From Gerris lacustris (Eukaryota; Arthropoda; Insecta; Hemiptera; Gerridae), in the NCBI GenBank assembly GCA_951217055.1, contig OX578280.1, forward strand, positions 47,743,882 to 47,807,881: a stretch of DNA of 64,000 nt. The letters are read 5' to 3'. Positions 23,661 to 35,092 of this stretch are shown one piece after another. Positions within the stretch are counted from its first letter, which is position 1. Every line of letters starts with the position of its first letter. Under the pieces are notes generated by a model. It was not told where the DNA came from, ran no database searches, and saw nothing but the letters and a program-made list of their open reading frames with translations. A program made the translations under genes and the position numbers.

Positions 23661-26600
23661 AACGCTGATCACAAAAGGTTTTCTTAATCCTATTATGCGG
23701 GACACTCTAATCAGAATATTTCAAATACTTGATAGCAGTATATTGCAAAATAAAATTTGTCTGAAGGTAAGTGAGATCGTAAAATATGATGATTATTCTT
23801 CATGCTAACTTCTCAACTTAATTGTTTCACTTACAGAAATCCTTTCACGGATTGATATAAAATAAAAACTTTTTATGGTAATAAACATACAATCTATGGC
23901 ACTTCTTTATTGTTACTTCCCTTTTAAAAACAAGAGAGGAGATTAACAATCTAAAAAGGTGTATGAAATGAAGTTCTTTAGACTATTACTCCTCTTATAT
24001 AACAGAAGTGTGATATTCCTTTGTCCCAAAGTACATTGGACTAAACATCCCTTTGCCATAATAGTTATTTAGTCGATGTCATTTATATTCTAAAAAAACA
24101 GGGGAGTAACAATCTAAAAAAGTACCCAATCTACTTCCTCTAAAGGCAAAATTATGTTTACGAAAAATGATCTGCGCACGTATATATCTGCTTCCTCCCT
24201 GGCCATCTCCCGCTTTCCTTAAGCCGACATTTTTTTCTTTGGAATCTCAAGTCTGAATTGGAATCAGCCTGCACTCTGGCCGTAGCAATGTTGATAAACC
24301 CCAATAACGAAATGTATCGTTTAACTAAATACGGCATTCAAGTTGAATTAGTAAAATATCAACATACTAAGACGACATTACGTAAAGTTTCTGTTTGCTT
24401 ATCCTTATCATACAAATCTGCAATTTTATTCCGAGCGTGTTCAAATTTTGCACTCTTGATCTTCACAAGAGGAAGGTCACTGTCTGCATAAGATTTTGAA
24501 ACCCATCCCCTAAACAACACCGGATTCTTCAGCTAGTGTAGTATAAAATTATTAACTTAATAAAAAAAATATCGTACAAACTCAATGAAAAACAGGAAAA
24601 AATATAGAATTATTGTTAATATGTTAACATTGTTAGTTGGAATTGACGTAATATAATATGTTGTATGAAAAATGACAGTGGATAAAAAATAAATAGGAAA
24701 AAACTTTGGTGGCATTTTCTTTCCGTAAATCAAAACAATGTTGAAGGGCCCAGCAAACAGTTAGACATTTTGATAGAAAATATAGATTGGTGGGACCTCC
24801 ATTAGCTTCGTAGCCCCTACCAATCTCTTCTAAGCTTTTGTATTTTATAGTCCCTCAGCTTTACATTCAAATCCGTATCAACAAGTTAGAGGGATTCCAT
24901 TTTAAAGTGTTTGTTTAGAACGGGTTTTTTTTTTTTTTCTTCTTGTATACACAGTGTTAATTTATGAAAAGAAAATAAGAAATTCGATGTTGATGTTTTT
25001 ATGAGCATAACCTTAAAACCTCCTTTATATTGCTGCACACATTTCAAGGTTCATATAAGCTATATCATGAATAAATTAAGGTATAGTGAAAATAGTAAGG
25101 TATAGTGATAATTAGTAAAGGTTTGTTGTTGGTTTAGAGAATGGTAGATGTTAATGTTGAAATATGACATTGGAAATAATAGGGAAATGATGGATTTAAA
25201 AATCTGCGAAAAGAACTTATACATGTAGTTAAAGTACTTATACATGTTAGAAGTCACGAGTGAGGATTCCATGTACCAATGTTTTCCCAAAGCTAGAAAC
25301 TCATCTCAAGGAATGTAAAAAAAACTCGATTATGGAGAAAACGTAGAGGCTACATCAATGGCGACAAGAGTTATAAAGCTATAAGTAACGAGTTCAAAGC
25401 TAGTGTAAAACTATTCAAAATAAATGACAGACTTTGGAAACAAATCTCTGAGAGGTGATGTTCCCTAAGTCACCTCATTTTGGCAAGAGGTTCGTATCAC
25501 GTAGAATGAATTGTGATTTACCTCATTAGACGAAGGCAGCAGAGAAACAGGTCAATGTACGGAAAAATCAATGTACGTTTAAGAGTCGTTTGGTCAAATC
25601 GTTTCCTTTGCCATCGACCGCATAATTTTTTATATTTAAAAATTAAACAAAGTTAAATCTACAGATCCACAGCAGTGGGCTTATAAGGGACGTTCCAAAG
25701 AACCTATTATGATGCTTTAACATAATTTTACATGGAATTTTTACGAAACTGGCTTGCTGTTTAGATGTGGAGCAGTAAACGTCAATTGCTTAGCTAACGT
25801 CTCTAATTAAACTGTGTGAATATACTTAATACATAATATGAGTCGATTATCTACAATGTGCATAATTTACATCAATACGAGAGGTAATTATGTGGGGATT
25901 TGATCCATATTCATTGAATATTAGATATTTGGTAACAAGGCGTAGCTCGGAAGACAATAGCTAAATATAAATATTATTAATCAAATAAATTGCTTTGCAT
26001 GGACATTGTTACAAACAAATTTTACAAAGAAAACTGTTTTGAATAGCTTTAAAAACAATTAAATTAAAATTTCATCTACATGGATATTTACTTGTTATCT
26101 CAGATTACAGAGAATACAATTATTTCACTTACAAACTGTACTAATATGTTTTGATGATTATTACAATTGTATTTAATTATTACTACTAAAATAATGTGGC
26201 TCTTTCACGACTGGGCTATATTTAACTATAGCTATATTGAAACCATATTGAACTACAGGTATAATATTTAAGTGGAAAACATGTTAATTATATAATTTAA
26301 CTAAATTATTTAACTATATTATGTAAATATAAGTCATTGATTTAAAAATTCAACTAAAATATTAAGTATGGCGAGAAAGGCATCTGGACGCTATATCGAA
26401 GGTGTAATTCTTTATCATTAATACTATATACTGTTCAAAATATTCAACGGAGACCCTCTTCAAATACGAAACAATTAACGTATTTCCTTTTCAAGAAAGG
26501 TACTAGGGTTCAAAGCATAAGTCATACTTTAACTATACCATGTAAATATTGTCATTCCTTAAATTCCTAATGTTTCAAAATCAAACCTTCCACACTTTTA

Positions 26601-26821
26601 GTTTCTAAATTCTCTTTCTAGATTCTTCTCAAAACCAAACTAAGCTTTAATTTACTTTTTTTTGCAGTTAGCTGAACATAATTTTTATTTTGTTTATGAC
26701 TGCTGGGTAGCTGCTTCATTAAGTGCTGTAATAACCTAAATTACATAGGATGTATGTAATTTCATAATAATATATAAAAAGGTATACGTTGGTTTTGTTG
26801 AATAATATAATAATTATAATA

Positions 26822-26824
<3 letters not shown>
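23661..26824. other. AT-rich stretch with one Helitron-like scrap
   Basis: No gene is recognised. At 24441-24500 the text GCACTCTTGATCTTCACAAG and GTCACTGTCTGCAT matches a segment of the Helitron-like repeat at 51.15 kb in the same orientation. Confidence 0.5.

Positions 26825-26914
<90 letters not shown>
26825..26914. repeat. (TA)n microsatellite, ~90 bp
   Basis: An uninterrupted AT dinucleotide run. Confidence 0.95.
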
Positions 26915-26917
<3 letters not shown>

Positions 26918-27898
26918 CAATATTTTTATACATGTGTTCCAATAATTATTCCATATAATAGATGACTATGTAATATTGTCTACGGACAAAATATTATTAT
27001 TTACAAAATTACCTCAAATATTACATTATTTTTATTTATGTGGTTATATGAATAAGTAAAATATTTCAAAATATATTATGGGCCTTTTCCGTTTGTCGTA
27101 ACCGGTTCTCTATATTTTATAATAATATTTTACTCTACTAATATATGTATTTATGCTAAAGAAGTAATTATCAATATAACATACATATATACATGAAAAT
27201 AAGAAAAAAGTAAAAGAGATAAAATAATAATATTTAATTACTAACCTGTTATAGCGAAGGATGAATTCCTATTTTTGAAAAAAATAAACAAGAATAGTAC
27301 AAAATTTGAATTAATATGTTCGAAAACGTTTATGCATTGTAATAATTTTCTTTATTTAGAAAGTTCATAATGTGGTCTTGATCTGAACACCTAATATCGT
27401 ATTGAAGGCAAATGAAGCTCAATTATCATCTTTCTTTATTTCTATGATTCGTAGTTGGTGTGAACATTTGTTTGTTTTTGCTTAGTAATAAAATTACATA
27501 TATATGTGAATAATGTATTAAACATTTAATTTTTAAATGAGCTTTAAAGGCTAATTTCTTATTTACAGTTATATAATGATATCTTCAAGTAGGGTCAAAC
27601 CATAAATTAATATCATCATTCAGCGTTATCAAAAATGCTTTTAAGGTTTGAATCTTCACTATTTGGCTAACCATATTTTTGGATGGATAGTTGTTTCATT
27701 TCTTTTGTCTTTGCTCTTATTTCTAGATTGTCGTTTGAAACATTCTAGCTTGAATGACGTAAAGAAGTCATGTGCATTTTGCGTAATCTTTAATTATAAT
27801 AAGAAACATCTAACGGGAATAATATTATTATTTTCGAACATACTTAATTCCTGTTGAATTCTAAATAATGTACAACAATTAAGCAAAGTGTTGAATGA
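26915..27898. other. Intron downstream of the channel exon
   Basis: This is inferred to be the 5' part of the U12-type intron that follows the calcium-channel exon on the minus strand. No repeat or coding motif was recognised. Confidence 0.5.
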
Positions 27899-27907
27899 AA
27901 AGGATAT
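27899..27907 (-). promoter_or_regulatory. U12-type AT-AC 5' splice site
   Basis: Directly after the exon, the minus strand reads ATATCCTTT and then TC. This is the exact consensus for minor-spliceosome (U11/U12) AT-AC 5' splice sites. No GT donor lies near the exon end, and protein homology to Cav3 channels stops exactly here, between bases 2 and 3 of a proline codon. Minor-class introns at conserved places are established for voltage-gated sodium and calcium channel genes. Confidence 0.85.
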
Positions 27908-28101
27908 GGATTGGTGATCATGTAAAGACACCAGTTCCTTGGGCGGGAGGTCTGGTCGAGGTATTGGAGGGCGACAGGCGCGAAGCCAGGGTAAGGTAGA
28001 CCCCCGGGCGGACCCGGTGGGCCATCCCCGGGGGGCGCCGCTTCATCCTCTTCCTCATCCTCTAGCGAGCTCTCGTCGGAGCTCTCCTCCCGCGAGTACA
28101 T
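27908..28101 (-). CDS. Ca-alpha1T: T-type voltage-gated calcium channel alpha-1, first coding exon
   Basis: This exon encodes the cytoplasmic N-terminus of a Cav3-type channel, the pore subunit of low-voltage-activated calcium current in the plasma membrane. It has 64 complete codons plus two bases. Residues 1-20 are acidic and serine-rich (YSREESSDESSLEDEEEDE), and 21-33 are Gly/Pro-rich. Residues 34-65 contain GLPYPGFAPVALQYL, then SRPRNWCLYMITNP. The LPYPxxAPVxxxYL and SRPRxWCLxxxxNP blocks are diagnostic of Cav3 just before the first membrane helix of domain I. The ATG at 28101 is chosen because an in-frame TGA lies two codons upstream. The exon is GC-rich, unlike its surroundings. The next exon, expected to begin WFER-like and lead into IS1, was not found. 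Confidence is high for the family and moderate for the exact start. Confidence 0.88.
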
Positions 28102-28142
28102 CACTCACCGCTGCATCCCTCCACCCTCCTGCAACAAAACCA
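28102..28142 (-). other. 3' splice acceptor and 5' leader of the channel exon
   Basis: The minus strand reads TTTTGTTGCAG|GAGGG, a good 3' splice site, making an exon of 221 bases (27908-28128). Between the acceptor and the start codon lies a three-codon upstream frame, ATG CAG CGG TGA. The bases CG|GTGAGT within it also match a U2-type donor consensus, so a micro-exon of about 20 bases with a retained or skipped remainder is conceivable. More 5' non-coding exons must lie at higher coordinates. Confidence 0.6.
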
Positions 28143-28957
28143 AACAGGTGTTTACTATCAATTATACTTGGAAGCAACAGTTTCTAACTATTATTTCCAA
28201 GAGAAAGCAATCTTAAAAAATGGATTACATGCAAAGAACAAATTCTCGTTCAAGTCACGAGAAAGAAAGAATCCCACCATCATCAAAATATTATAAAACT
28301 TTGTTCAATTTAGATTATTATTGTCGTAAGTGTTTAACAATAAAAAATATTATTTTGTTCTTCTTTCAGATCAATAGGCACAGAACGGAAGACAACTGTA
28401 GAAATAAAGTTGAATGTCCTTTTCTACTGCCTATTTGCCATCTCCTAAATTTGTTTGAAATTGATTGCGTCCTTTGCCAGGCCTATACCTTCCATAGGCT
28501 GTTGCATCAGAGTTACTTAGTTTTAGATCGCGTCTTATTATCGGACTGAATGGTCACATACGATATGGATCTGTTTCGATTCCCAGTGGAGTCAAACTTA
28601 TTTTTAAGCAATATTAACTCTTCAAAGACGGTTTAAATTAATATGAGACAAACCATCAAAATTTCTTAAAACTTTTACGATTACTTATAAAGATATAGGT
28701 GTTAATAAATAAAGTTGGGTGCATGCCGAAGAAGAGAAAGAAATGTCCTTCATCTAATTATTAAGTTAAAGAAAAAGGTGACTTCTAGCAACAGAGAGGT
28801 AGGGCAGAAGAGGTAGAGCCTTAAGCAACACTACGACACCTGTCTATCAGAAGTATGAGTGCCAGTGAAGGTCATCATTGGAGAAGTTGAAGATGACATA
28901 AAAAGACAATTTCCTTGACTCCTTCACAGTAAAACACGGTTTAGAGTCCAGTACATC
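28143..28957. other. Upstream intron, no gene recognised
   Basis: The longest plus-strand open frame of the window (109 codons from 28220) lies here. It has no recognisable domain. It contains GTAAGT...TTCTTTCAG about 44 bases apart, shorter than typical insect introns, so I do not call a gene. Confidence 0.45.
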
Positions 28958-29120
28958 CTCATAGATATAGAAAAGGTCGGGTTAGGGTGGTTTGGTCGCG
29001 TGCAATGGATAATTAACCAAACACTGATTAAAAAGATTAACGAAGCAAGGCATAAGATCCATGAGGGAAAGACTGCCAGGGGAGGAAGGGAGATGAAGAT
29101 GCATCCTCCTTGGCCCCACA
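28958..29120 (+). pseudogene. Non-LTR retrotransposon reverse transcriptase tail, decayed
   Basis: The plus strand encodes LGWFGRVQWI, then LIKKINEARHK and EGKTARGGRE. This matches the C-terminal tail seen after the reverse transcriptase domain of many insect non-LTR elements, with consensus RWxGHVxRM...KKIxEA...GKRxRGRP. The polymerase domain itself is not found upstream, so only a 3' piece was inserted or survives. It lies upstream of the channel exon in opposite orientation. Confidence 0.65.
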
Positions 29121-29199
29121 AGGAGCTCAGGAACAGTCCAGGAGTAGATCGACGTAGAAATCCTTTTAGTCAACCTCTGCACTGTTTATTGAGCGTATA

Positions 29200-30682
29200 A
29201 TTTGATTTAAAGTTCAGTGAATTAAAAAAAAAGGAAACTTCAACAATACTTCCCAATAATGTTTACTAAGCCAATTTGTATAGCAACTATTGACTATTAT
29301 AACAAGATTGACGATCCCCTAAGGGCAAAAGGTCAATCGACTAAAGGTAAGATGTGTGTTGCCCACTCCTATTCAACTGTTAATATTAGATAAATTATTA
29401 TCCATAAAATATGGTTGAGAAGAGGCACGTCCATGAAGGTTTTCTATCTGAATACAAAGTAGCTTAGTTGAAATTCAGCAGACCCTTGCTCAGGATATCG
29501 TAACCTTACAATATATTATCCAAGAATCCACCCATCCTCCTCCTTGTCGCTACTTTAAACTTATTCTAATACCTGTAACTTAACAACGCCTACTTAACAA
29601 CTATGGCTTAAGTTGTTGCTTATAGTTTTCTCTCTTTTCAAGTCCATCCTCATTCAACTTATCATTTGAATACAAACAAGAATCTAAATCGTAAATTGCA
29701 TTAATGCAATTTCAATACAATCCTCCTCAAAACATAAATTGCCCATTATAATTTTCATTTCTTTCAATAAAAATAAAAATGGAAGTTACATCGGTATCAT
29801 CATCAATCGGCGGCTTGGTGTAAAGGTTGACTAAAAGGATCTTAACGTCCTTCTACTCCTGGAAAGTACCCGAGCTCAGCACTGTCCAAGTGTGCAGAAA
29901 ACTAGGACTGTCTTTATTATACAGAGTAGTAGTAGTCTAGTACTTCCTACTAGAACGGGTAGGACGAACCACTTGTTCGAACCTTGCAATTAGGCCATCA
30001 CGTAGGCCCTTTTTACGCCCCGCGGTAGAGAGTCCCAGCCACTTCACACATCACACATAATATGTACATAGTACCGCCGAAGCGAGTATGATGTGATCAA
30101 TAGTGAGCCATATAAATCAGAGCGTCACGGCGAGGAATCGAACCCCATCTCGTTCCACTCATGATTCAGTGCTGCCCGCAGTGGCTCTCTTTTATTATTA
30201 TACAGAACTCGTTGAGGTACTTTCTAGCCTCATAATATTTAATGTCGCTTTGGCGTATTTTTTACTTTCTCATAAAAAGTAATAATATATAGCGAGAAAG
30301 TATGCAAATACTCTTCACTATTCTTCACCCTGCTTCTCTAGGTCTTTCGACTTTTCTTCTTTCATGTGAATTGCTCTCAAGTGCGTTACTCTCTAATTTT
30401 CCTCTGTCTTTTCCTTTTCTCAAAGTTTTTCCTCTTTACACCCTCTTTCTCTCTATAATTACAATGTCGATCGGATGTTATCCTATTTTATCCCATATCC
30501 TTTAATTGAATATTGTTTGCGGCCATTATTATCTCAAGGATTCTCCTTAATGACTAGTCACTGGTCACTGTTACTTCCCATATACTTGACGTACTCGTCA
30601 AGATATTAACATCAACCCTTTTTCTCATCCCCCTTATTATAGTTAGTTGTAGGTTGTTTAGGTTAGTTAATTATAGTTGTTT
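29200..30682. other. Intronic stretch with tRNA-like box and repeat hairpin
   Basis: No gene is seen. On the minus strand GGTTCGATTCC, a pol III B-box match, occurs near 30128-30138 within a less AT-rich segment (29.81-30.19 kb) that may be an old SINE. A hairpin, TACTTTCTC...GAGAAAGTA, occurs at 30263-30302, similar to one at 10.37 kb. A short T-rich tract from 30638 may be the outer edge of the family 3 repeat. Confidence 0.45.
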
Positions 30683-31565
30683 GGTGTCGCGGGACACCCG
30701 GTTGGAACAAAGTTCCTTACGCTTTTCATTAAGTATAAATTATAAAATCAAATTTAATCGAAGTATACGATGCTAACTACTTATACATGGCGGAGCTAGA
30801 TGAGGGACAAAATTAACAGATATGCCACGCTAACTACTTGTACTTTAAAAGATCAGTTTTTTTTTAATTTATTTAATTTATAACAATTTATAATTATACA
30901 CAATAATGCTATAATACATTTAATATTGAGAAAATACACAATCATGATGAATTGATACTTAAAGAGATTAGTGGGGAAGCCAGCCAGTATTCTTACTATT
31001 CCACCCAACGAGACGCTCTAGACGTCTCTTTTTCAACAATTATAAAATGAATCTCTTCACTACACAACTTCTGCCTGTATCAAGTTAAAATTTTACATGC
31101 CTGTTTCAATTGCACTTTAGACGAATCATTTTTATTAAATTCGTTACTGTAGAACGTAAGATATCGGTAAAAACGTTGTTTTCTCTATTTTAAACGTTTA
31201 GGTCCGATTTAATAATTTTTGGCGATCATTATCACTTCAAAGCGTTGCCGCTATTGGTTCTACTAAAAAAAAAAAAAATTAAAAAAGTTGGTAGTCTTAT
31301 CGAATAGATTAAGTTAGAATTTTTTCTCGTCCTAAAATTCCAATTTTACATTTAAAGCTTACGTTTAGCGTTGCGCGCGATGCTTATCAGATAACGTTAT
31401 CCAACGAACTCGTCCTGGGCATTGGTGAAATGAACATGTGTACCATTTCAACGGTACACATGTCAACTTTTACTCATGTTATCGTCATTATTCGATTTCG
31501 TTCCCGGTCGTTTTTTTCGGATTCACTCACGGCTGGCTATAACGTGCCATAAGAAACTTCGTTCC
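30683..31565 (-). mobile_element. Family 3 repeat, copy D
   Basis: In family orientation (minus) it starts GGAACGAAGTTTCTTATGG and ends GGAACTTTGTTCCAACC followed by the hairpin GGGTGTCCCGCGACACC. GGAAC...GTTCC occurs at both ends in inverse orientation. The core, with CCAATGCCCAGGACGAGTTC and CGTAAGATATCGG (minus or plus), is shared with family 1. It has no coding capacity. Length is 883 bp. Confidence 0.65.
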
Positions 31566-32628
31566 AAAATATAATCAAATGTGGATTTATTTTTCAAGGA
31601 AAAAAAGGAATTTTGTATTTATCTTGAGAGGAAATAGAAGTACTAAGTAAAGGAAATTTTAAAACATAAATAAGATATTTAAGTTTAAATGAAAGAAGCT
31701 ATATTAATAGCCTAATCATATATAAAAAGGGAAAATTTTATTTTTCTCAATCGTAAAAGACAGAAGAAGAAGTAAGATAAAGCTATTTATATGAAAAAAG
31801 AAGAAAAATGCAAGGATGTCTAAGAGTAAGTAAAAGTATAAGATAGATAACTTAATCTTGTGCTTTCTTCGTCTTTATCCTTATCTATTTGAAACTCTGC
31901 CTTCTAGTAAAAGATTTGGGCCTCGTTCTTTAGAAGGAAATTTGGAGCAAGGCCAGTAGAAGTTCACGAGGGGACTTTTCTTACACCGGATAGAAGAGGC
32001 TGTCTTATAACGGTCCATTGATTTTAAGACAATACGCAATCTATCTGCATTCTAACAATATATTGTAGTATGCTTTATAGGTTATCGAATATCTGCAAGG
32101 AGAAGAAAGTACCTTGTGAACCCTCTGCAGCAAAACAATACAGGTTGTAAAGGGAACAAACCATTTTCCCATAAATAATTATTAATGATGAGAGGTTTTG
32201 TACAGTCTAGTAAGAGACTACAAAACGTGGGACAAGACACCGCTGATATCTCTGCAGAAAGGAGTGAATAGCTGGAACAGCATTGAATACAAAAACAAAA
32301 AGTTGAATTATTTACTAGGGTTGTCCACCAATGAATCAATAATAAACTCATTCACAAGTAAAAATGAGAAAGAAATTATTATTCTTAGGACTAAGAGTAG
32401 TCACAAACTTGTCACCCGCTAACCAAGATCATATGAATCACGTCGGTCTTAGATTGTATAAATCATGCTTATATCAAGACAAAAATCATAATATTTTACA
32501 AGGGATACAAAGATTTGTAAACCAAATAATCAATCCTTAACATAAAAGAAGCACTGTTATCCATCTTGACCTATCACTACATAATGTAGTAGAATTAAGG
32601 TAGTTCGTGACAGATCAAGAGTAATAAG
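31566..32628. other. AT-rich stretch, no gene recognised
   Basis: Overlapping open frames at 32.08-32.42 kb on both strands have no known motif. A divergent unit of the ~77-bp repeat (see 33.1 kb) lies at about 32.53-32.60 kb. Confidence 0.45.
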
Positions 32629-33101
32629 AAGGTAGGGTTAGCGAGATGCGCTGTCAAATAAAACACAGTTTAAGGTTTATGCTAACGTTTCGCTAAATTT
32701 ATTAGCATCATCAGAGCAAATAGACAAAGTATAACATAAAAATTATATAGATGTTGACTCTAAGACATGTTATAATAGAATGAATAAAGGTGTAGTTAAA
32801 ATACAGAGACATAAGAAAAGGGTAAGGTAAGTCAGGCAGCCAGATAAGTGGAAACAACAAGATTTTCTTAAAAACATAAAAACTTTACCTAGAAATACAA
32901 TGGTGGAAAAATGAGCTTATATGAAAACTATAGAAAAGACAAAAAATGTTGATTGAAAAAATATAATGAAAAAACAAACTTATAAATAGGACTAGAAATT
33001 ATTTATTAAATTTGTATAGCTATTACTAAGATTGTTAGTGTTTCAGACTTTCAGAACTGACACTGTGTTTTATTTGACAGCATCTTGCTAACCCTACCTT
33101 T
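32629..33101. mobile_element. 473-bp inverted-repeat element with hammerhead-like motif
   Basis: Imperfect inverted ends of about 40 bp read AAGGTAGGGTTAGC and TGTCAAATAAAACACAG. On the minus strand at 32714-32680, CTGATGA is followed by a GCTA/TAGC stem and GAAACGTTAGC, matching the order of hammerhead core elements (CUGANGA, stem II, GAAAC). The element lies within a ~77-bp tandem array. It may be a Penelope-type or related non-autonomous retroelement. Confidence 0.6.
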
Positions 33102-33107
33102 TTATAA

Positions 33108-33290
33108 TGTAGAAGTTAATCTTAAGCAATGAAATATGGAGAATATAAAATCACTGTTGTGCATTCTGACGTATCACTGTATACAGAGGTTCATCTTAAG
33201 CAATGCAATTATGAACAATAAAAGAATCACTGATGTCCAATCTGACGTATCACAACATATATAGTGTTATCTTGAAATAGGATTTTTAGC
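33108..33290 (+). repeat. ~77-bp tandem repeat
   Basis: Units with TCTTAAGCAATG and ATCACTG and TCTGACGTATCAC repeat two to three times here. A diverged unit lies on the other side of the hammerhead-like element. Confidence 0.65.
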
Positions 33291-33449
33291 AATGAAATAG
33301 GGATTTGCTTGAAATATAACAAAAACAAATAAATTTATTCCTTCTATCGCTTATAAGACAAATTTGTTTCTTTAGAAATTTACATTATTCATATAATATA
33401 ATACATATCGATTTTTTAGGGACTATTTTTCATGACAAATCTATATATT

Positions 33450-33456
<7 letters not shown>

Positions 33457-33514
<58 letters not shown>
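33457..33514. repeat. (TA)n microsatellite, ~58 bp
   Basis: An AT dinucleotide run. Confidence 0.95.
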
Positions 33515-33521
<7 letters not shown>

Positions 33522-34224
33522 TACAAATTTTGTTTGAGATAAAAATATAGAAATATTTTGTTTGGTGTATTACTCACTAAACCATTGAGATATTACTGAG
33601 TTCACAAATAACTCTCCTATCTCTATCAGTTATTTTAACGAATAGCGAAAACAACAAAACTCCTTTTCAATTATTTCTCTATATTTTCTATAAAAACATC
33701 GAATAAATTCGAAGAAGAAGTTAAAATAAAAACATCAAATATCAAATTTTATTTCTAACCCCACCATAGAAGATAACAAAATATATTTGTCTTTAAAGTA
33801 GTTTCTCTGCTTTCCTTTTCTTCTTTCTTCTATACATATTAACGATGTTAAATTTGAAGAAATGAAATAAAAACAATGTAAATATGTATAAAGAGATTGC
33901 ACTCAGTCATTTGTTAAGCCTCATTCACACGGTGGCACTAATGTCACGACATTCAAAGTCGTAAAAAACTGCTTGACACTCGCCGCCATGCCACTGAATG
34001 TCATGAGCTGTTCACACGCCCTCTCGAAACTGTTGTGAAGTAGAAAACCAGAACAAAGCAATGTCATAGTTTATGTAATGTAAATAATCCTATTTTAAAT
34101 AATAATAATAAGGTTATTCTACGTATTTAACAGGCAGTGCCGTGAGATCTATAGTGTCAAAATATAAAAATATCATCTCCTATTCCCCTCGTCTATCTCC
34201 CTCCCCGCGTTCTCTCCATAATAA
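33515..34224. other. AT-rich stretch, no gene seen
   Basis: A less AT-rich segment at 33.92-34.03 kb with TTCACACGGTGGCAC and GTTCACACGCC may be the end of another repeat. No inverted partner is clear. Confidence 0.4.
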
Positions 34225-34693
34225 AAACTATTGATAGTTTTAGAGATCTCTAACACTTCATAGAGGTGTCGCTGTTGGTTATATTAAAAAATTGTATTTG
34301 GAAAAATGTTCGTCTCAATGAATAGATGACGTTAGATTTTTTCTCGACCTAAAATTCCAATTTTAAATTTGAAGATCGCGTTTACGCGAGCGTTGCGCGC
34401 GAACGCTTAGGCAGATAATGTTGTTCAACGTCCAACGCATATAACTTGTCCTGGGCATTGGTAAAATGAACATAATATCTACCAAATTTCATCAAAATCG
34501 CTCCTCTTTTACTTAAGTTATCGTCACACGTTTCAGGGAACGCGGACACACAGACAGACAAGAGACTAAAATTGTTCCCTGATGTCTGAAACGGATTTCT
34601 GTCTTGAAATTTTTAAAATCGGAGATATAAAATTATTTCGTTCTTAAAAGTGAACACATTGCTTCCGTTACCTTCGGTAAACTCGGAAGCAAT
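34225..34693 (-). mobile_element. Family 2 repeat, copy G
   Basis: In family orientation it starts with a nested hairpin: ATTGCTTCCG, TTTACC-GAAGGTAA, CGGAAGCAAT. TTCAGACATCAGGGAACA and a (TCTG)n run follow, then the same core as family 1 (GTGACGATAACTT, CAATGCCCAGG, CGCGCGCAACGCTCGCG). The 3' end is not defined. It may be lost. Confidence 0.7.
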
Positions 34694-35092
34694 AAATGAA
34701 TAAAAAAAAACACTTTAAACAATATTGTTTGTTTAAAAATAAATTTAAATATAGGGGAGAAAATCGGTAACGACAAACTCAAACAAAATTCTCTAATATT
34801 ACGCATACAATTTGAAATTTAATCTAATTTAATCAATTTATTTTAAAACTCATTTAAAAAGTTTTCTTTTAGATTTTTAGCAAAATAAGATTTATTATCA
34901 ATAACATCTCAGAACATATTTCCTGGAAGAACGACTTATATAGTTTAATTCGTCTTTAAAAAGCTTAAAAAGTATAATTAAAATTGTCCAAACCGAGAAT
35001 TTTAAATGAACCATTTATATTGAAAAGTTTAACACTAAAAAAGAACAAATAACAAAAAACAAATATTTACTTAGCTAAATGAATCACGAATA
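34694..35092. other. AT-rich stretch, no gene seen
   Basis: Nothing recognisable was found. Confidence 0.5.

Noticed and set aside
28220..28549. 109-codon plus-strand open frame with GTAAGT and TTCTTTCAG inside
   Set aside because: The implied intron is about 44 bases, unusually short, and the peptide has no recognisable domain or composition. A chance frame is more likely.
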